From: Clostridia bacterium
GTDB taxonomy: Bacteria; Bacillota; Clostridia; TANB77; CAG-508
Assembly (NCBI GenBank): GCA_017437145.1
Contig: JAFSBT010000004.1
Coordinates: 1 to 64,000 of the forward strand
Reading direction: 5' to 3'
DNA length: 64,000 bases
The notes below the pieces were generated by a model. That model was not told the DNA's origin. It ran no database searches and was given only the letters and a program-made list of their open reading frames with translations. The position numbers were made by a program, and so were the translations under genes. Positions 8,756 through 18,431 of the stretch are shown piece after piece; position 1 is the stretch's first letter; the number at the start of each line of letters is the position of its first letter.

Positions 8756-9379
8756 TTATAGTGATAAAAGAATTAATAAAAAATTATATTCATAAAATAA
8801 ATTGCCAATAAAAGTACTTTTGATTACATTTATATAACTAATTGGTAAAAGTGGAGAAACTAAGCTTATTATTGCAAATACAAAATATACTAAAAGCAAA
8901 CCTTTAATTAATCCATAAACAGCTCCTCCAGTTTTATCTAATTGTTTAATTACAGGTAATTTGGTTATTAACGTTGATAATATTTTTACAAACATTAATA
9001 TTATTTTTGATAAAATAAATAATATTAAAAATGTCCCTACCTCTATAATTTTATCAGCTAAAACATCTATTATTTCAGTTATTGTTTTATTTGCTATATC
9101 TATAATCGGTATTGTTATTGAAAATTCTTCTGAAACAACATATTCTTCATTTTGTTCCTCAGATAATATTTTTTCTGTCATAACAGCTTGAATATTTTCA
9201 TCTATATTTGTATTACTTATAATAAAATTCGCAATTGGTTTATATAAAAACATGGAAATTATAATAGCTATTAAAAAAGTTAATATTTTTAATGCTAATT
9301 TTATCAATCCCTGTTTGTATCCTATAAAAACAAATAATCCAATTATTGTCAAAATTACACAATCTATAGCTAAGCTCAT
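8756..9379 (-). CDS. CvpA family membrane protein
   Basis: A 207-residue protein with four hydrophobic helices and the CvpA pattern: AIDCVILTIIGLFVFIGYKQ at the N-terminus and KTGGAVYGLIKGLLLVYFVF in the third helix region. An acidic extracytoplasmic loop lies between helices 2 and 3. CvpA proteins are linked to colicin V production and envelope function, mechanism unclear. ATG follows AAGGAG, and the gene begins 11 nt after the DUF5711 stop, so the two are co-transcribed. Confidence 0.87.
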   Translation of the reverse strand: MSLAIDCVILTIIGLFVFIGYKQGLIKLALKILTFLIAIIISMFLYKPIANFIISNTNIDENIQAVMTEKILSEEQNEEYVVSEEFSITIPIIDIANKTITEIIDVLADKIIEVGTFLILFILSKIILMFVKILSTLITKLPVIKQLDKTGGAVYGLIKGLLLVYFVFAIISLVSPLLPISYINVIKSTFIGNLFYEYNFLLILLSL

Positions 9380-9390
9380 TTTGTCTCCTT

Positions 9391-10519
9391 TTAAATATCT
9401 ATTATTTTTATTTCATTATTGTATAATATACCAGCTATATTTTCGCCTAATATAACTCCTTGAATTTCTTGATTTGATATAAATTTCTTTATTAAAATTC
9501 CTCTATTATTTACAAATACCAATTCTGTTCCTTGGTTAAAACATATTTTGCTTCCTAAAACATAAATTTCTTTTGGTTCTTCATCTAATTCATATACATT
9601 ACTCTTCTTACTGTTACTATTTATTATAGTATAATTTATTTTTGAATTTAATGGTCCGTTCTGTATTCCTACTTACTTCTACAATTGATGAATTTAAATC
9701 TATACTTGCAAAAAGTGTATCTGCTTCATTAAATTTTTTTAATTCCTGAGTATTACCATTTTCTATCATATTAATATAAGTATCGTACATACATATAACA
9801 TTATTTTTATTATAATTTATATTTATTAATAATTCATTTGCATTTGATTCATATATTTTTACTGTTTCAGCTTCATTTATATCTATAATTTCCAAAAAAG
9901 ATTTTACTGTTATACCTGAATAATCAATCTTAGCAATTGCTAGCTCTTCGTTACTGTTTGATAAAGCAATATCGGTAACTGCCTCTGATGATATATATTT
10001 CGTTAATACCTCAAAACCTTCATTATTAAAAACTTTTATTACATTTTTATATGCTGTACCTTTCAAATCAACTGCAATATATCCATTTTTATTAACACAT
10101 ATATTCGCAATATCTCCTTCTAACTTCTTTTGCCATACAATATTATTTTCTGAGATTGAATATAAATTTTGTCCATCTTTTTCAGCTATATATAAAAATT
10201 TATTATTAGTTTCAAAAATTGGAGATGATATTTCTACTTCTAGCTCTTTCTCTTTGTTTCCATTTCTATTATAAATTTCTAAACTGTTTTGATTTAACAT
10301 CACTATTTTATTATCATAAGCAAATATATTCTCATTATTAGAAGTAGCTTTCTCGATGGAAACTAGTTCCTCTTTTGAAACCTCTTTGTTTAAAATATTC
10401 TTATCAAAAAAATCTCTCACTATATCATTTTGTAAATATAATATTACTGTTGTTATAACAAGTAATATTAGAATTAATAGAATTATTAAATACTTCTTAT
10501 TTATCTTTTTTTTCTTCAT
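9391..10519 (-). CDS. DUF5711 family membrane-anchored protein, split by +1 shift at CGG
   Basis: An N-terminal membrane helix (residues about 9-29) precedes a beta-propeller-like extracellular domain with repeated short strands (NENIFAYDNKIVMLNQNSLE, NKNGYIAVDLKGTAYKNVI), typical of DUF5711. The zero frame stops early at 9617. A zero-frame CGG lies at the complement of 9656-9658; skipping its C leads into GPLNSKINYTIINSN and about 80 further residues ending ILYNNEIKIIDI and TAA at 9391, giving 375 residues. The start is 94 nt downstream of the YkvI-like gene. Function unknown. Confidence 0.8.
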
Positions 10520-10612
10520 ATTTTTATTTTCTCCGTGAACCGTAGATCATTAAATTCATAATATTTCATTTTATACACCTTACATTATTTATATCAAAAG
10601 AGTATTTTTTTT

Positions 10613-11621
10613 TCAATATTTTAATAAAAAAATTAGCTGTATAAATCCTAAATATCCAAAAATTGGATATATTAAATCTATTAAATTTGAAAAACTAAAA
10701 TCACTGAATATAATTGCAACTATACATATTAGAATTGATATGAATTTATAGTCTCTTTTATTTTTTGTACAATTAATTAAAAAACTATATCCTGCAGATA
10801 CTGCTGATGTAAAAATTCCTATTAATATAGTTATACCATACAAATATTTATATACAATTCCTATTTTACTTGCTATAAATACTGTTGGAATTTCTATATT
10901 TCCTATTTCATTTTTAAACTTATTTAAAATCAAATATAGTACTGTCCCGATCACACACATTGTAAAAGCAACCAATGTAGAAGCAATCATATTTTCTTTT
11001 TTATTTTTTATATAATCTTTTAATCCTATAATTATTGGAATTAGAACTATACTATTATAACTTGCATATAGAATGCTATCTTTAATCCATGTCCAACGAG
11101 CAGAATTTCCTGTTATTTGTACATTTATTAAATTATTATTATTTTTAAATCCTAAAAACATCGTTAATAAAATTAATATAGGAATTAAATACAAATTAAC
11201 TTTTACTATTCCATTTATACCTTTATAAAAAGTTAATAAAGATAATACTGCAATAACTACTCCACCAATAATTCTCGTTACATTTAATTCTTGATAAAAA
11301 TATGCAGAAAATCCTGCAACCATTATATAAAACGTAGCTAATAAGAAAATTTGAACAATTAAGTTTAATGGAACTGATAATAATCTTCTATTACCTGTTA
11401 TTTTAAAAAGCATTTCATTGTAACTATTAATATCTTCTTTTAAAATAAATGCAAAAGTTTTATAGCATACTAAACCAATCAGAGTCATTGAAATGAGTAA
11501 TCCTATTAAACCTTTTGCTCCGTGCAAATTAAAAAATATATAAATTTCTTGACCGTGAAGCAAATCCAGCACCAATCACAGTACCAATAATAACAAAAAC
11601 GACTTTAAGAATATTTTTCAT
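10613..11621 (-). CDS. YkvI-like integral membrane protein, split by +1 shift at CGG
   Basis: About ten hydrophobic helices with the N-terminal GTVIGAGFASGQEI motif typical of YkvI-like relatives of the APC/LeuT transporters; substrate unknown. Codon 23 is a zero-frame CGG (complement of 11553-11555). Skipping its C turns FAS-R into the conserved FASGQEIYIFF and gives a continuous 335-residue product; without the shift translation ends six codons later. The start chosen is ATG 11621 (an in-frame ATG also lies at 11639); neither has a strong ribosome site. Ends in TGA. Confidence 0.82.
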
Positions 11622-11676
11622 AATAATAATTATATTCATTGTTTGTTTCTTTATGTACAAAATACAAATGTATTAA

Positions 11677-11723
11677 AAAGTGTAAACACCAAATAAATAC
11701 GTCCCCATTGGTGTTTACACTTT
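11677..11723. repeat. 15-bp perfect inverted repeat upstream of tRNA-Arg
   Basis: aaagtgtaaacacca (11677-11691) and its exact complement (11709-11723) flank a 17-nt loop containing cgtcccc. It lies between the divergent ykvI-like gene and the tRNA gene; role unknown (small mobile-repeat relic or hairpin). Confidence 0.65.
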
Positions 11724-11804
11724 GACTTTCTCTTTTGGTAAAAAAATCTTTCATAAAACCTTGACGTCCTATTAAAAATATGTTATTATATTAATCGTTC
11801 CTAT

Positions 11805-11881
<77 letters not shown>

Positions 11882-11885
11882 TATG

Positions 11886-11912
11886 TGCGAGGCAAAACTG
11901 CCTCGCAATTAA
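11886..11912 (+). terminator. tRNA-Arg terminator hairpin
   Basis: tgcgaggc / gcctcgca 8-bp stem with a 6-nt loop, immediately after the tRNA CCA and followed by an A/T-rich stretch. Confidence 0.7.
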
Positions 11913-11927
11913 TATTTAAGAGTAAAT

Positions 11928-11986
11928 AATGAATAGTGAATAATATAAAAATGCAAAAAGCACATATGTATTATTCACTATTCATT
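11928..11986. repeat. 18-bp perfect inverted repeat
   Basis: aatgaatagtgaataata (11928-11945) and its exact complement (11969-11986) with a 23-nt loop; attattaactattcatt just downstream is a further partial copy of the arm. It lies in the 300-bp gap between the tRNA and the gene at 12189; no gene is seen there. Confidence 0.6.
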
Positions 11987-12188
11987 TTTAATTATTAACT
12001 ATTCATTAATATAAATAAAATTAGAAAGTTTCAATTTTTTCTATTATCAACATTCTTTTAAATACATTTTCAACATGTTTTTTATCTATTAATATTTTTA
12101 TTAATTTTTCAAAACCTCTTGACATTATTTTTTTTAAAATGTAAAATAAAAGCACGTTAGCGAACGAATGTTTTTGGGGGTGTTTTTT

Positions 12189-12722
12189 ATGGGTATATTA
12201 AAACAACAAAATTTATTTATAAATAAAACATATTTAGCTGTTAGTATTTTAGGAAAAAGCTACAAATTAAATATTAAATATACCTCTAATTCCTCTATAG
12301 ATTTAATTCAAAAAGATCATGAAATTGAATTGTTTTTACCAAAAAAATATAAAAATAACAAAAGCATTGATGTCATAAATATAGCTGTCAAAAAATTATA
12401 TGATAGAATTGCAATTATTGAAATCGAGGATTCTATGGAGCTAGCAAGACATATATTCAAATTTGCTCCAGAAGATTATAAATTAGAAAGATTAGATAAT
12501 GTTTTTTATAAAACAACTAAAAATAAAATAACTATAAATCCTGACATTGTTCAATATAGCAAAGAAGTTATAAACAGTTCTATCTTTCAAGCTTTTTGTA
12601 AATTAAAATATAAAGTAAATTCATCAAATTATAAAAATGCTTTGGAAAATGCATTTAACGAATATGAGAAATATAAAAAACATAATTATTCTAAGAAAAA
12701 TTTAATAAAAATGGTATCATAA
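12189..12722 (+). CDS. Hypothetical protein (178 aa), possible degenerate YgjP-like domain
   Basis: A soluble, lysine-rich protein. The first half (LAVSILGKSYKLNIKYTSN, HEIELFLPKKYKN) resembles the beta-rich start of YgjP/DUF45-type metal hydrolases, and EDYKLERLDNVFYKTTKNKI fits the following segment, but no HExxH zinc motif is present, so any such enzyme activity is doubtful. ATG 12189 is chosen because GGGGGTG precedes it; an upstream in-frame ATG at 12168 lacks a ribosome site. A perfect hairpin overlaps its stop codon. Confidence 0.7.
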   Translation: MGILKQQNLFINKTYLAVSILGKSYKLNIKYTSNSSIDLIQKDHEIELFLPKKYKNNKSIDVINIAVKKLYDRIAIIEIEDSMELARHIFKFAPEDYKLERLDNVFYKTTKNKITINPDIVQYSKEVINSSIFQAFCKLKYKVNSSNYKNALENAFNEYEKYKKHNYSKKNLIKMVS

Positions 12723-12741
12723 TCATTTATGATACCATTTT
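12708..12741. terminator. Bidirectional terminator between convergent genes
   Basis: A perfect 15-bp stem (aaaatggtatcataa and complement) with a 4-nt loop, overlapping the stop codon of the gene at 12189 and facing the lipase stop at 12746. Confidence 0.88.
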
Positions 12742-12745
12742 ATTT

Positions 12746-14386
12746 TTACTTATTAAAGATTCCTGTAAATAAGCTCATTATTTTATTTATTATGTCTTTC
12801 ACAATTGATATTATCTTATCTAATAACCCTCCTGTTGGTAACGATGGAATTACATCACCAACGTCACCTGAACCACTTACGCCTCCATCTTTACGTTTTA
12901 CTTCGATTATTTTTTCAACTTTTTGTGTTTCATCAAATTTACGTTCAATATCTTCTTTAATATACTCATACTGCTCAATTTCTTCATTATAGTTATATTT
13001 ACTCTTTACATATACATCATCATAGTAAGCTACAACTTTAAATAATTTACTTCCACCTTTTTCAATAGTACTTATATCAATATCTAATTTATTTGTTGGA
13101 GCTTTTGATAAATCAAATTCTGCATCATCTTCATAAATTGTACTTACTTTTTCTAAGTTCCATGTTGCTCCATTATCTGTACTTGAGTACCATTCATATC
13201 TCTTACTACTTGCATAATTAGTTGATGCTTTTAATGTTATTGATTTACTTGTTTCAAAAACTTCTTTTGATTGTGCAAAATATGATGCTATTAAACCTTT
13301 TATTTCTGTAACTTTTATCTCTGGAGCTTTTTCTGCCTTCGCAACATCTATGCAAGCAAAAGAATCAGCCTCATGAGTTACTAATAAAAATCCTAAAATC
13401 GAATCATTTAATTTATAAAATTCTCTTGCACTAAGCACTTCTGTTTTAAATATATTTGCATATTCCTCTTCAAATTCCATAAATTTATACAAACTTTCAC
13501 TAAGTTGAATAGCTTCATTGAAATCACCTAGCAGTTTAAAATTTTCTCTATGATAAGTAATAGAATCTATTGAAGGTAAAAGTTCTCTCATTTCTCCATA
13601 ATGTACACCTAAAGCACTAACACAATCTCCAAATGTATAATACTCTATTAATCTACCTTCTTCACCCAATTTTTTTAATGTTGCAATGTTTTCTGCTTGA
13701 TTTCCATGGTTTTCAGTATCTCCTAATTTTGTAAGGAAATTTATACCAATACCATTAAAATCTACAATTTCTTTTAAATGAATATTACTATATTTTGTAT
13801 CAGCTACTAATGTTTGTTCAATTTTGGCTCCTGCTATTTGTGCTAAATATCCTCCTAATGAATGACCAGTAACATATACATTATATTCTACTCCATCATC
13901 ACAATACTCATCTAAAATTTCTAAAACATATTTTTTCGCATATTCTTCCTGACTATGATAATTTTGAGTTGCATAAACTATATGCGTAGGCCAATCTATA
14001 TCAGTTCCTCTAAATACAATAATTAAATTATTATCCTTCTTTAAAAGAAATGCTGCCATACTTTTTTCTGATATTTCTTTATTTCTATAATCAACAACCA
14101 TCCAATCATCTACTTCATTTATTGAAGCATAATCATGAAGATTAATTTTTGCATTAAAGAAATTAACTATGTTACTTATTTTATCTATATCATTAATGTT
14201 AAAACATTCAGACATCTTTTTATTTTCTTGTAAAGGCACATATGACATTGCACACGCTATACCCATTTCCCTATGAAGACTATCTGCTTCATATAAATTA
14301 TTAGCATTAACACCATTGGTTAGTGCTAATATGCTTAAACAAAATACTATTAAAGATATAATAATTTTTTTATTAAATTTAATCAT
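12746..14386 (-). CDS. Secreted class 3 lipase-like protein
   Basis: A 546-residue product from ATG 14386 (GAGGTG upstream); the longer open frame has no ribosome site. Signal peptide MIKFNKKIIISLIVFCLSIL, then an alpha/beta-hydrolase core: oxyanion-type LIIVFRGTD and nucleophile elbow YVTGHSLGGYLAQIAG, matching lipase class 3 (Ser in GHSLG). The C-terminal ~200 residues hold an Ig-like module (ASSKRYEWYSSTDNGATW) and a glycine/serine linker before a hydrophobic tail (LDKIISIVKDIINKIMSLF). Likely an extracellular esterase or lipase; substrate not determinable. Confidence 0.87.
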   Translation of the reverse strand: MIKFNKKIIISLIVFCLSILALTNGVNANNLYEADSLHREMGIACAMSYVPLQENKKMSECFNINDIDKISNIVNFFNAKINLHDYASINEVDDWMVVDYRNKEISEKSMAAFLLKKDNNLIIVFRGTDIDWPTHIVYATQNYHSQEEYAKKYVLEILDEYCDDGVEYNVYVTGHSLGGYLAQIAGAKIEQTLVADTKYSNIHLKEIVDFNGIGINFLTKLGDTENHGNQAENIATLKKLGEEGRLIEYYTFGDCVSALGVHYGEMRELLPSIDSITYHRENFKLLGDFNEAIQLSESLYKFMEFEEEYANIFKTEVLSAREFYKLNDSILGFLLVTHEADSFACIDVAKAEKAPEIKVTEIKGLIASYFAQSKEVFETSKSITLKASTNYASSKRYEWYSSTDNGATWNLEKVSTIYEDDAEFDLSKAPTNKLDIDISTIEKGGSKLFKVVAYYDDVYVKSKYNYNEEIEQYEYIKEDIERKFDETQKVEKIIEVKRKDGGVSGSGDVGDVIPSLPTGGLLDKIISIVKDIINKIMSLFTGIFNK

Positions 14387-14473
14387 ATATATCACCTCGT
14401 AATTTATATTTATTTTTCTCCATAGGTAAAATTTAAAATAAAAGTCTACTTTATTATTATACCATATCTTTAC

Positions 14474-14508
14474 ATAAAAAGCAAATTTATGTAAAACTTG
14501 CTTTTTTA
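14474..14508 (-). terminator. Terminator of the SprT/GIY-YIG gene
   Basis: Stem aaaagcaa / ttgctttt around the stop codon at 14487, followed on the minus strand by a T-rich run. Confidence 0.65.
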
Positions 14509-15330
14509 TTATATTCTTCAATTATTTTTTCCTTCTGTTTATGAGTATATTGTTTTAATTCCCATTCTCTTTTCATTGCATTTTCTTTTGTATCAAACTC
14601 TTCACAATAAACCAATTTTACAGGCCTTCTTGCCCTTGTATATTTTGCACCGTTTTCCATTATTATGTGTTTCTAATCTTTTATTTATATCTACTGTAAA
14701 TCCACTATAAATAGTGTTGTCGTTACAACGCACCATATATGCATAATAGATTTTCTTTTTTTCCTTTATAGATACCCTAAATTTACCTCCACACTTTCCG
14801 CATCTATATTTATTTATAAAATTTTTATTATACCTTTGTCTAAAAAAAACTTGAGAGCAATTTTGGCATTCAATTTTATATTTATAATTATTTTCTTCTG
14901 TATATTCAAGATTACTATTTTTATAATCTAATTGTTTATCTCCTGTTCTACTTACATTATAACCTAACTCTTTATTTATAATATTGGCATAATTCTTAAA
15001 TTCTTTTCCATGATTATTGCAATAAGGGAAACAATGTATAATTTCATGCATTATTGTATTTTTAATAATATCTTCATTTAAATCCATTACCCATTTGCTA
15101 ATTTCTATATGATGTTTATTAAATTTATCATACTTAATTATTTTTTTAAAACCTTTTTTATATATAGTTTTAGAACTTTCATCTGGTGCTTCGTGTTTAC
15201 AGCATCCATATCTTTTATTTGCTCTCTTAGATAATTTTATATCTATTTGACCTATATCCTCTAAATCTATTCCTATTGAATTTAATTCTTTAATACAACT
15301 ATCATAAAGAATTTGTAAATTTCGTTCCAT
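14487..15330 (-). CDS. SprT-like zincin fused to a GIY-YIG nuclease domain, split by +1 shift at CGG
   Basis: Residues 1-125: SprT-like metallopeptidase with HEIIHCFPYCNNHGKEF (HExxH plus a downstream His). About 150-185: zinc ribbon (CQNCS ... CGKCGG). From 192: GIY-YIG module starting YYAYMVRCNDNTIYSGFT. The zero frame dies after GKRCKIYKG. A CGG codon (complement of 14650-14652) read with the C skipped gives NNGKGAKYTRARRPVKLVY and the full C-terminus (stop 14487; 280 residues), exactly the GIY-YIG consensus with its conserved Gly. The fusion links a DNA-repair-type protease to a nuclease. A degraded copy of its 5' end is at 16420-16502. Confidence 0.82.
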
Positions 15331-15354
15331 AAAACTTCCTTCTTTTATTTTTTA

Positions 15355-15375
15355 AGGACAGCTAATAGCTGTCCT
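15355..15375 (-). terminator. Hairpin after the DUF5684 gene
   Basis: aggacagct / agctgtcct 9-bp stem with loop aat; the identical hairpin recurs at 16525-16549 after the paralogue at 16560. Confidence 0.75.
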
Positions 15376-15401
15376 CACATTTCTATTTAAAATTAAACAC
15401 T

Positions 15402-15848
15402 TTATATAACTACTTGTGTTTCTTCTTTATTTAATGAATATACTGATTTTTTATCAAATGCTAATATAGCTTGGAACACACCTGGAACTAACACTAATCC
15501 TACAATGAATCCAGTACTTTTGTTGAATGCTTTTCCTAAATAAATATAATAAATTATATTTAAAGCTATTGCACCAAACATAGCTATAAAATTAACAAAT
15601 GGTATGAACATCCCCAAATATATAAACAATAAATATGGTGATAATCCTATAAATTTAAAAGAAACTATTAAATTGTATACAGGAATTAAAGATTTCCAGC
15701 CTTCTACCCCAGCTTTTACAAATATTTTCCATATACAAATATATTGAAATGCGATCATTCCAAAAATAAAAATAAAATAAAATATCATAAATATTCCATA
15801 CATTCCGAATGACATCATTGCCAAAAGAACTTCAATATCTTCCATCAT
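15402..15848 (-). CDS. DUF5684 family membrane protein (paralogue C)
   Basis: A 148-residue protein with four hydrophobic helices and the family motifs CIWKIFVKAGVEGWKSLIPV, FKFIGLSPYLLFIYLGMFIP and LGKAFNKSTGFIVGLVLVPG, ending in the short LAFDKKSVY tail. Function of the family is unknown. It is one of three adjacent paralogues, 18 nt downstream of paralogue B and probably co-transcribed with it. Confidence 0.85.
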   Translation of the reverse strand: MMEDIEVLLAMMSFGMYGIFMIFYFIFIFGMIAFQYICIWKIFVKAGVEGWKSLIPVYNLIVSFKFIGLSPYLLFIYLGMFIPFVNFIAMFGAIALNIIYYIYLGKAFNKSTGFIVGLVLVPGVFQAILAFDKKSVYSLNKEETQVVI

Positions 15849-15866
15849 ATTTTTCTCCTTTTATTG

Positions 15867-16307
15867 TTATTTTTCTAGTTGATATTCTGATTTACCAAAA
15901 GCTAACATTGGTAAAAATACTATTGGAAGTAAAACTAATCCAACGATAAAACCGGCATCTTTTTTAAATGCTTTTCCTAAAAATACATTTTGAACTATAC
16001 CTAAAGCATAAATTGCTATTGAACCAATTGTTGGAATAAATGCAGCTAAATATATAAATAATAGATATGGTGATAATCCTATAATTTTATATAATACTAT
16101 TGAACTATATATTGGAATTAATACCTTCCAACCCTTTTCTCCAGCTTTTACAAATATTTTCCACTCGCAAATTAAATTAAATATTATCATTAATGTCGCA
16201 AATCCCAAAATTGCTACCAAAAACACACCTAATCCTAGAATCATAGCTTCGTCACCAAAAGAATCTATAGGTGCAGTTGTTCCATAATCATAATATGAAT
16301 AATCCAT
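15867..16307 (-). CDS. DUF5684 family membrane protein (paralogue B)
   Basis: A 146-residue product from ATG 16307 (strong GGGGGAG upstream); the longer frame to 16358 adds a lysine-rich stretch without a ribosome site. A tyrosine-rich extracytoplasmic start (MDYSYYDYG) precedes helices carrying CEWKIFVKAGEKGWKVLIPI and LGKAFKKDAGFIVGLVLLPI. Same family as its neighbours; function unknown. Confidence 0.85.
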   Translation of the reverse strand: MDYSYYDYGTTAPIDSFGDEAMILGLGVFLVAILGFATLMIIFNLICEWKIFVKAGEKGWKVLIPIYSSIVLYKIIGLSPYLLFIYLAAFIPTIGSIAIYALGIVQNVFLGKAFKKDAGFIVGLVLLPIVFLPMLAFGKSEYQLEK

Positions 16308-16419
16308 ATAACTCCCCCTTTTTTTTCTAATGTTACCATATAAATTTTTTCGTTTCAATATATAAATGTATTATTTTGTAACTTTTTATCGAAAACAGAT
16401 AAATTTTAATAACAAATAA

Positions 16420-16502
16420 ATTCTAATATTTGATAAGTTTATTCCTATTGAATTTAAGTTTTTAACACATTTATCATAAAAAATTTGCAATTTTTGTTCC
16501 AT
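16420..16502 (-). pseudogene. Truncated duplicate of the SprT gene 5' end
   Basis: From ATG 16502 the minus strand encodes about 24 codons (MEQKLQIFYDKCVKNLNSIG) that align with the SprT gene start at 15330 (MERNLQILYDSCIKELNSIG), then the similarity ends. The upstream segment, including the cttccttcttttatttt stretch and the ggacagct hairpin, is also shared (15272-15376 versus 16440-16549). It is the scar of a tandem duplication of a DUF5684-hairpin-SprT unit. Confidence 0.75.
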
Positions 16503-16524
16503 AAAACTTCCTTCTTTTATTTTT

Positions 16525-16549
16525 AAAGGACAGCTAATAGCTGTCCTTT
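16525..16549 (-). terminator. Hairpin after DUF5684 paralogue A
   Basis: aaaggacagct / agctgtccttt 11-bp stem with loop aat directly after the stop of the gene at 16560; copy of the hairpin at 15355. Confidence 0.75.
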
Positions 16550-16559
16550 AAATTATTTC

Positions 16560-17084
16560 TTAAACATTTTCTACTGTTAATTCTTTTTCTTCTTTTTTTA
16601 ATCTATATACTGATGTCTTATCAAAAGCTAATATTGCTTGGAAAACAATTGGAATTAAAACTAAACCAACTATAAATGCTGCACTTTTATTAAAAGCTTT
16701 TCCTAAATATATCATATAAACTATATTTAACGCGTATACTCCCAATATTACAACGAAATAAATAACCATAAAGAAGAAAATAATATAAAAAACTTCTGCT
16801 CCCATTGCTAATAGAAAACTAATAATAAATATTCCAAAAACAAGTAAAAATGGAAGCAAATATATAAATAACAAATATGGTGATAATCCTATAAACTTGA
16901 ATAATACTATACCGTTATATACTGGAATTAAACATTTCCATCCTTCTTGTCCTGCTTTTACAAATATTTTCCATAAACATATGTATTGAAAAATTGTTAC
17001 TCCAAAATAAATTGCATAATATAACATCATTACTATTATATATGTTATCGATCCAATAGTTTCTAACATTGCTTCATTTGCCAT
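16560..17084 (-). CDS. DUF5684 family membrane protein (paralogue A)
   Basis: A 174-residue paralogue of the two downstream genes with one extra hydrophobic segment in the middle (FLLVFGIFIISFLLAMGAEV). Shared motifs: CLWKIFVKAGQEGWKCLIPV, FKFIGLSPYLLFIYL and LGKAFNKSAAFIVGLVLIPI. Its 3' end carries the same hairpin as paralogue C, so it belongs to the duplicated unit described at 16420. Function unknown. Confidence 0.85.
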   Translation of the reverse strand: MANEAMLETIGSITYIIVMMLYYAIYFGVTIFQYICLWKIFVKAGQEGWKCLIPVYNGIVLFKFIGLSPYLLFIYLLPFLLVFGIFIISFLLAMGAEVFYIIFFFMVIYFVVILGVYALNIVYMIYLGKAFNKSAAFIVGLVLIPIVFQAILAFDKTSVYRLKKEEKELTVENV

Positions 17085-17149
17085 AATAATCTCCCCCTTT
17101 TTTCTATATTATCATATTTCTTTCAGCAATTCAACATAATCTGTTTCCA

Positions 17150-17923
17150 TCATTTATATTTCTTTATTTTTATAATTTCTTTATCTCTTTTATTTTTTCC
17201 TATAAACTCTTCAATAATATATTTACCGCTTCCTCTGATTATTAATATATCCTTTTCTTTTATTAACTTTGTATATTTTGTTTCTACAGAATAATTTATA
17301 GAAACTTTTTCTAAATCAATTAACTCTTGCGCTAATCTTCTAGAAGTATTTAGAATCTCGCTAATAATACTGTCTAATCTTGTCGAATTTACTGAAACTT
17401 TTATATTTTCGAACTCTTTTTCTTTTGGTTTAATTTCATCTATATCAATAATTGATATATTGGCTTTTTTAAATCTTTTTTCAAAACTCAAACTGTTTTT
17501 TATATACTCTGCATTTTCTTCTAATACTATGATATATGCGCACTCTTTATAAACTATAATATCACCAATTCGGTCTCTTGATAATCCAAAACTCATCAGT
17601 GTTCCGAGATAATCTCTATGCTCAAATTTTCCATGAACTTCATTTGGTAGTTCAACTTTTATTGCTTTTATAATACTATAAATACTTTGCTTTATAAAAC
17701 CTTCCTCTTCCCCTTCTGGGTAAGCTATTAGTATTTTACTTTCTGCATCAGAATATCCTCCTTCAAAAAAATAATTCTTTTCCTTATTTTTTTGAAGTTC
17801 CTTATCTATAATATTAATTTGATATTCATTTAAAAATTCCGTATTTATTATTTTATTTTTGCTAAACCTTATTTTATCCAAAATTTTTGGTATCAACATT
17901 TGATTATTTTGATTTTTTTGCAT
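17150..17923 (-). CDS. ylmH: YlmH family S4-domain RNA-binding protein
   Basis: A 257-residue protein. The N-terminal two-thirds match the YlmH fold with HRDYLGTLMSFGLSRDRIGD as the signature; the C-terminal ~70 residues form an S4 RNA-binding domain (RLDSIISEILNTSRRLAQEL ... KDILIIRGSGKYIIEE). YlmH-type proteins bind ribosomal/tRNA-like RNA and have been tied to rescue of stalled 50S subunits and to the division cluster near divIVA; that cluster is not present here. Stop is TGA. It starts 19 nt after the GNAT gene upstream, so co-transcription is likely. Confidence 0.9.
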   Translation of the reverse strand: MQKNQNNQMLIPKILDKIRFSKNKIINTEFLNEYQINIIDKELQKNKEKNYFFEGGYSDAESKILIAYPEGEEEGFIKQSIYSIIKAIKVELPNEVHGKFEHRDYLGTLMSFGLSRDRIGDIIVYKECAYIIVLEENAEYIKNSLSFEKRFKKANISIIDIDEIKPKEKEFENIKVSVNSTRLDSIISEILNTSRRLAQELIDLEKVSINYSVETKYTKLIKEKDILIIRGSGKYIIEEFIGKNKRDKEIIKIKKYK

Positions 17924-17942
17924 ATTATTTCCTTTTTTATTT

Positions 17943-18356
17943 TTAATATAATATCATTCCCGCTCCTACATCTCCATTAGGTCTTCTTTCAAATCCGAAT
18001 TTTTCATAAAAGCCTTCTTTATCTTTTGCTGCTCCTAAATATGTTCTAATATCTGGATTAATTTCTTTATATTCATCTACTTTTTTTAGTAATTCTTGCA
18101 TGATTTTTGTTCCAATTTTTTTCCCTTGATATTCTGGATGTACCTTAACACTATGTATATGAAGAAAAATCGTTTTATCCCCTATAATTCTTCCATATCC
18201 TATCAATTTATTATCATCATAAACACAAATAGAAAATAACGTGTGTTTCATAGCTTCTTTAAATATCTCTTCACCTGTTCTACCCCATCCTACAGAATCT
18301 GATAATGTATTAAATTCATCTATATTCGGTACTTTTTCTATATATTTTATTGACAT
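17943..18356 (-). CDS. GNAT family N-acetyltransferase
   Basis: A 137-residue compact acetyltransferase: strand YDDNKLIGYGRIIGD, motif A VHPEYQGKKIGTKIMQELL (residues about 76-94), and the C-terminal FYEKFGFERRPN. These are the acetyl-CoA binding and fold signatures of GNATs. Substrate unknown. It sits between trpB and ylmH, all on the minus strand. Confidence 0.9.
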   Translation of the reverse strand: MSIKYIEKVPNIDEFNTLSDSVGWGRTGEEIFKEAMKHTLFSICVYDDNKLIGYGRIIGDKTIFLHIHSVKVHPEYQGKKIGTKIMQELLKKVDEYKEINPDIRTYLGAAKDKEGFYEKFGFERRPNGDVGAGMILY

Positions 18357-18431
18357 TTTCTTACTCCTTACTTTAAATCTCTCATATTATATCAAACTTT
18401 TTCTAGTTTAACTAGGAGATTTTATTTCAAA

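Noticed and set aside
12189..12722. Active YgjP metallopeptidase
   Set aside because: No HExxH or equivalent metal ligands are visible.
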